From Floricoccus penangensis (lineage in GTDB: Bacteria > Bacillota > Bacilli > Lactobacillales > Streptococcaceae), in NCBI RefSeq assembly GCF_001832885.1, contig NZ_MKIQ01000023.1, forward strand, positions 62,001 to 126,000: a stretch of DNA of 64,000 nucleotides, read 5' to 3'. Positions within the stretch are counted from its first letter, which is position 1, and every line of letters starts with the position of its first letter. Below are positions 62,214 to 64,000 of the stretch, in pieces. The position numbers were made by a program, and so were the translations under genes. Below the pieces are notes generated by a model. That model saw nothing but the letters and a program-made list of their open reading frames with translations. It had not been told where the DNA came from and did no database searches.

Positions 62214-62242
62214 ATTATATCATCTCTTGTTTTAGTTGGCAA
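62214..62242 (-). promoter_or_regulatory. tRNA-Leu promoter
   Basis: On the minus strand TTGCCA (62242-62237), 17 bp, TATAAT (62219-62214), 12 bp before the tRNA. Confidence 0.8.
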
Positions 62243-62271
62243 GATTATAATAATGAATAAAAAAAAATTTT

Positions 62272-62341
62272 TTTGCATATTTATGCTTGACTAATGAATA
62301 AAAATGCATTAATATAAAATGCATATGAATAAATATACTGA
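62272..62341 (+). promoter_or_regulatory. argG: argG promoter with three ArgR-type boxes
   Basis: TTGACT (62287-62292) and TAATAT (62310-62315) give a 17-bp spaced promoter. Three 18-bp segments resemble the ARG box (TGAAT-W4-ATTCA): 62272-62289 (TGCATATTTATGCT core), 62293-62310 (TGAATAAAAATGCA core, one mismatch) and 62324-62341 (TGAATAAATATACT core, weaker). ArgR/AhrC repression by arginine is expected. Confidence 0.55.
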
Positions 62342-62356
62342 AAAGAGGATAGGGAA

Positions 62357-63562
62357 ATGAGTAAAGAAAAAGTAATTTTAGCATATTCGGGTGGTTTAGA
62401 TACATCGGTAGCAATAAAGTGGTTGGCTGAAAAATATGATGTAATAGCAGTTTGTATGGATGTTGGTGAAGGTAAGGATTTGGATTTTATTCACGATAAA
62501 GCTTTAACGGTAGGTGCAATTGATTCTAAAGTAATCAATGTTAAAGATGAGTTTGCAGAGCAATATGTATTGCCTGCCTTACAAGGTCATGCATATTATG
62601 AACAAAAATATCCATTAGTATCTGCCTTGTCGCGTCCTTTAATCTCTAAAAAACTAGTTGAAGTTGCCCATGAATACGGAGCAACAACAATAGCTCACGG
62701 ATGTACAGGGAAAGGAAATGATCAGGTTCGTTTCGAAGTAGCTATTGCTGCCCTAGATCCCAATCTTAAAGTAGTTGCTCCAGTTCGTGAGTGGAAATGG
62801 TCTAGAGAAGAAGAGATTAATTATGCAAAAGAAAACGGTATACCAGTTCCAGCTCAGCTGGATAGCCCTTATTCAGTTGACCAAAATCTTTGGGGACGTG
62901 CAAATGAATGTGGTGTTCTTGAGAATCCGTGGACTGAAGCGCCTGAAGACGCTTATGGGATAACTAAGTCAATTGTGGATGCACCAGATGAACCAGAATA
63001 TATTGAAATTGAATTTAACGGTGGAGTTCCTGTAAAATTAAATAATGAAGAACTTAAACTTGCTGATTTAATTCAAAAACTTAATAATATTGCAGGTGTT
63101 CATGGAATTGGACGTATTGACCATGTAGAAAATAGACTTGTTGGTATAAAATCACGTGAGATTTATGAATGTCCAGCTGCCGTAACTTTATTGACAGCCC
63201 ATAAGGAAATCGAAGATATCACACTCGTGCGTGATGTTGCACATTTTAAACCTATTATTGAAAATGAATTTTCAAATCTTATTTATAATGGTTTGTGGTT
63301 TAATCCAGCAACAGACAGTCTAATTGCCTATATCAAACAGACACAAAAAGTAGTTAATGGGACTGCGCGTGTTAGATTATTTAAAGGTACGGCCGCAGTT
63401 GTAGGAAGAAAATCGCCAAATTCTTTATATGATGAGAATCTAGCAACTTATACAAGCTCTGATACATTTGATCAAGATGCTGCAGTTGGTTTCATCAAAC
63501 TTTGGGGACTACCTACAAAAGTAAATGCAGAAGTACAAGCAAAACAAAAAGATAAGGATTAG
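62357..63562 (+). CDS. argG: Argininosuccinate synthase
   Basis: 401 residues. The ATP pyrophosphatase P-loop [11 protein letters not shown] is at residues 9-19, and [14 protein letters not shown] is the citrulline/aspartate site. It joins citrulline and aspartate using ATP, the penultimate step of arginine synthesis. GAGGATAGGG precedes the ATG. argH follows after 5 bp. Confidence 0.97.
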   Translation: MSKEKVILAYSGGLDTSVAIKWLAEKYDVIAVCMDVGEGKDLDFIHDKALTVGAIDSKVINVKDEFAEQYVLPALQGHAYYEQKYPLVSALSRPLISKKLVEVAHEYGATTIAHGCTGKGNDQVRFEVAIAALDPNLKVVAPVREWKWSREEEINYAKENGIPVPAQLDSPYSVDQNLWGRANECGVLENPWTEAPEDAYGITKSIVDAPDEPEYIEIEFNGGVPVKLNNEELKLADLIQKLNNIAGVHGIGRIDHVENRLVGIKSREIYECPAAVTLLTAHKEIEDITLVRDVAHFKPIIENEFSNLIYNGLWFNPATDSLIAYIKQTQKVVNGTARVRLFKGTAAVVGRKSPNSLYDENLATYTSSDTFDQDAAVGFIKLWGLPTKVNAEVQAKQKDKD

Positions 63563-63567
63563 GATAT

Positions 63568-64000
63568 ATGGTAGAAAAGCTTTGGGGCGGACGTTTTGAA
63601 GAATCTGTTTCTGATTGGGTTGAAGAGTTCGGAGCATCAATTTCATTTGATCAAAAAATGGCTCGTCAAGATTTACAAGGTAGCCTTGCCCATGTTACCA
63701 TGCTAGCTAAAACTGGGATTTTGACTGAGGCAGAAGCTGAGAAAATCAAAGATGGAATTAAAGCAGTTGAAGAAAAATATGAAGCGGGGCAAATTGAGTT
63801 TACTGTAGCTAATGAAGACGTCCATATGAACATGGAGAGTTATCTACACGACCAAATTGGTCCAGTTGCAGGTAAGCTCCACACAGCCCGTAGTCGTAAC
63901 GATCAAGTAGCGACAGACATGCATTTGTATTTACGTGATACATTGGACCTAACAATCGAAAAACTTCACACTCTTAGAACAACACTAGTTAAAATTTCTG
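63568..64000 (+). CDS. argH: Argininosuccinate lyase (3' partial)
   Basis: The first 144 residues are in the window. L-W-G-G-R-F opens the protein and [13 protein letters not shown] is the conserved C1 region of the fumarase/aspartase superfamily. It cleaves argininosuccinate to arginine and fumarate. ATG 63568 is preceded by AAGGATTAGGA. The rest lies outside the window. Confidence 0.95.
   Translation, partial: MVEKLWGGRFEESVSDWVEEFGASISFDQKMARQDLQGSLAHVTMLAKTGILTEAEAEKIKDGIKAVEEKYEAGQIEFTVANEDVHMNMESYLHDQIGPVAGKLHTARSRNDQVATDMHLYLRDTLDLTIEKLHTLRTTLVKIS

Overview
The window is AT-rich Gram-positive DNA, and its gene content and order point to the Lactobacillales, most likely the family Streptococcaceae. 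Evidence for this includes the runs recF-yaaA / M16 peptidase pair / rodZ / pgsA / ecfA1-ecfA2-ecfT, dut-x-radA, rpsB-tsf, an Mga-type regulator before glpK-glpO-glpF, a streptococcal-length EF-Ts, and ezrA. It does not look like a standard Streptococcus. The stretch radA-yacL-ispD-(AIM24)-ispF-gltX keeps the Bacillus-like order and carries two non-mevalonate (MEP) isoprenoid genes that streptococci and lactococci normally lack. I cannot name the species from sequence alone.

Layout. 1-5.4 kb: end of a probable P-type ATPase gene, a tyrosine phosphatase, adhE behind two Rex-like operators, a lipoprotein and a GDSL hydrolase. 5.4-9.8 kb: tRNA-Cys, rpsB, tsf, ezrA. 9.8-15.6 kb: recF and yaaA on the minus strand, diverging from the M16 peptidase pair, rodZ and pgsA. 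15.6-18.4 kb: an inserted peptide-signalling locus, then a small XRE regulator. It holds 22-bp-spaced direct repeats, a promoter, one or two tiny peptide ORFs, an HPK10-type histidine kinase and a LytTR response regulator. 18.6-24.3 kb: ECF vitamin transporter energising module, lysine/diaminopimelate genes (dapH, dapL) and a methyltransferase. 24.3-27.4 kb: MATE exporter, cold-shock protein, 5-FCL, rhomboid protease. 27.4-31 kb: CcpA-type sites, an orphan PTS IIA-IIC pair and small membrane/DUF proteins. 31-38.3 kb: dut, radA, PIN/TRAM protein, ispD, AIM24, ispF, gltX. 38.3-42.2 kb: lipoprotein, glutamine amidotransferase-like peptidase, methyltransferase, LapA-like protein, DUF4352 protein. 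42.3-48.2 kb: lplA-pdhABCD. 48.3-60.4 kb: a segment bounded by two decayed ISL3-family elements in opposite orientation. It holds a beta-lactamase-fold hydrolase, a manganese-type ABC transporter whose permease and binding protein are fused, its DtxR-family regulator, and the glycerol operon. 60.4-64 kb: a secreted beta-helix protein, an integrase remnant beside tRNA-Leu, then argG and the start of argH behind ArgR-type boxes.

How it fits together. This is a fermentative, carbon-catabolite-controlled metabolism: adhE under probable Rex (NADH) control, and PTS and glycerol genes next to CcpA-type sites. Pyruvate dehydrogenase is paired with lipoate scavenging. Manganese uptake has its own metalloregulator. 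The most unusual features are the peptide/kinase/regulator locus at 15.6-18.1 kb, the MEP genes at 34.9-36.7 kb, the permease-binding protein fusion at 51.1-52.9 kb, and the mobile-element scars at 48.3, 59.4 and 61.9 kb.
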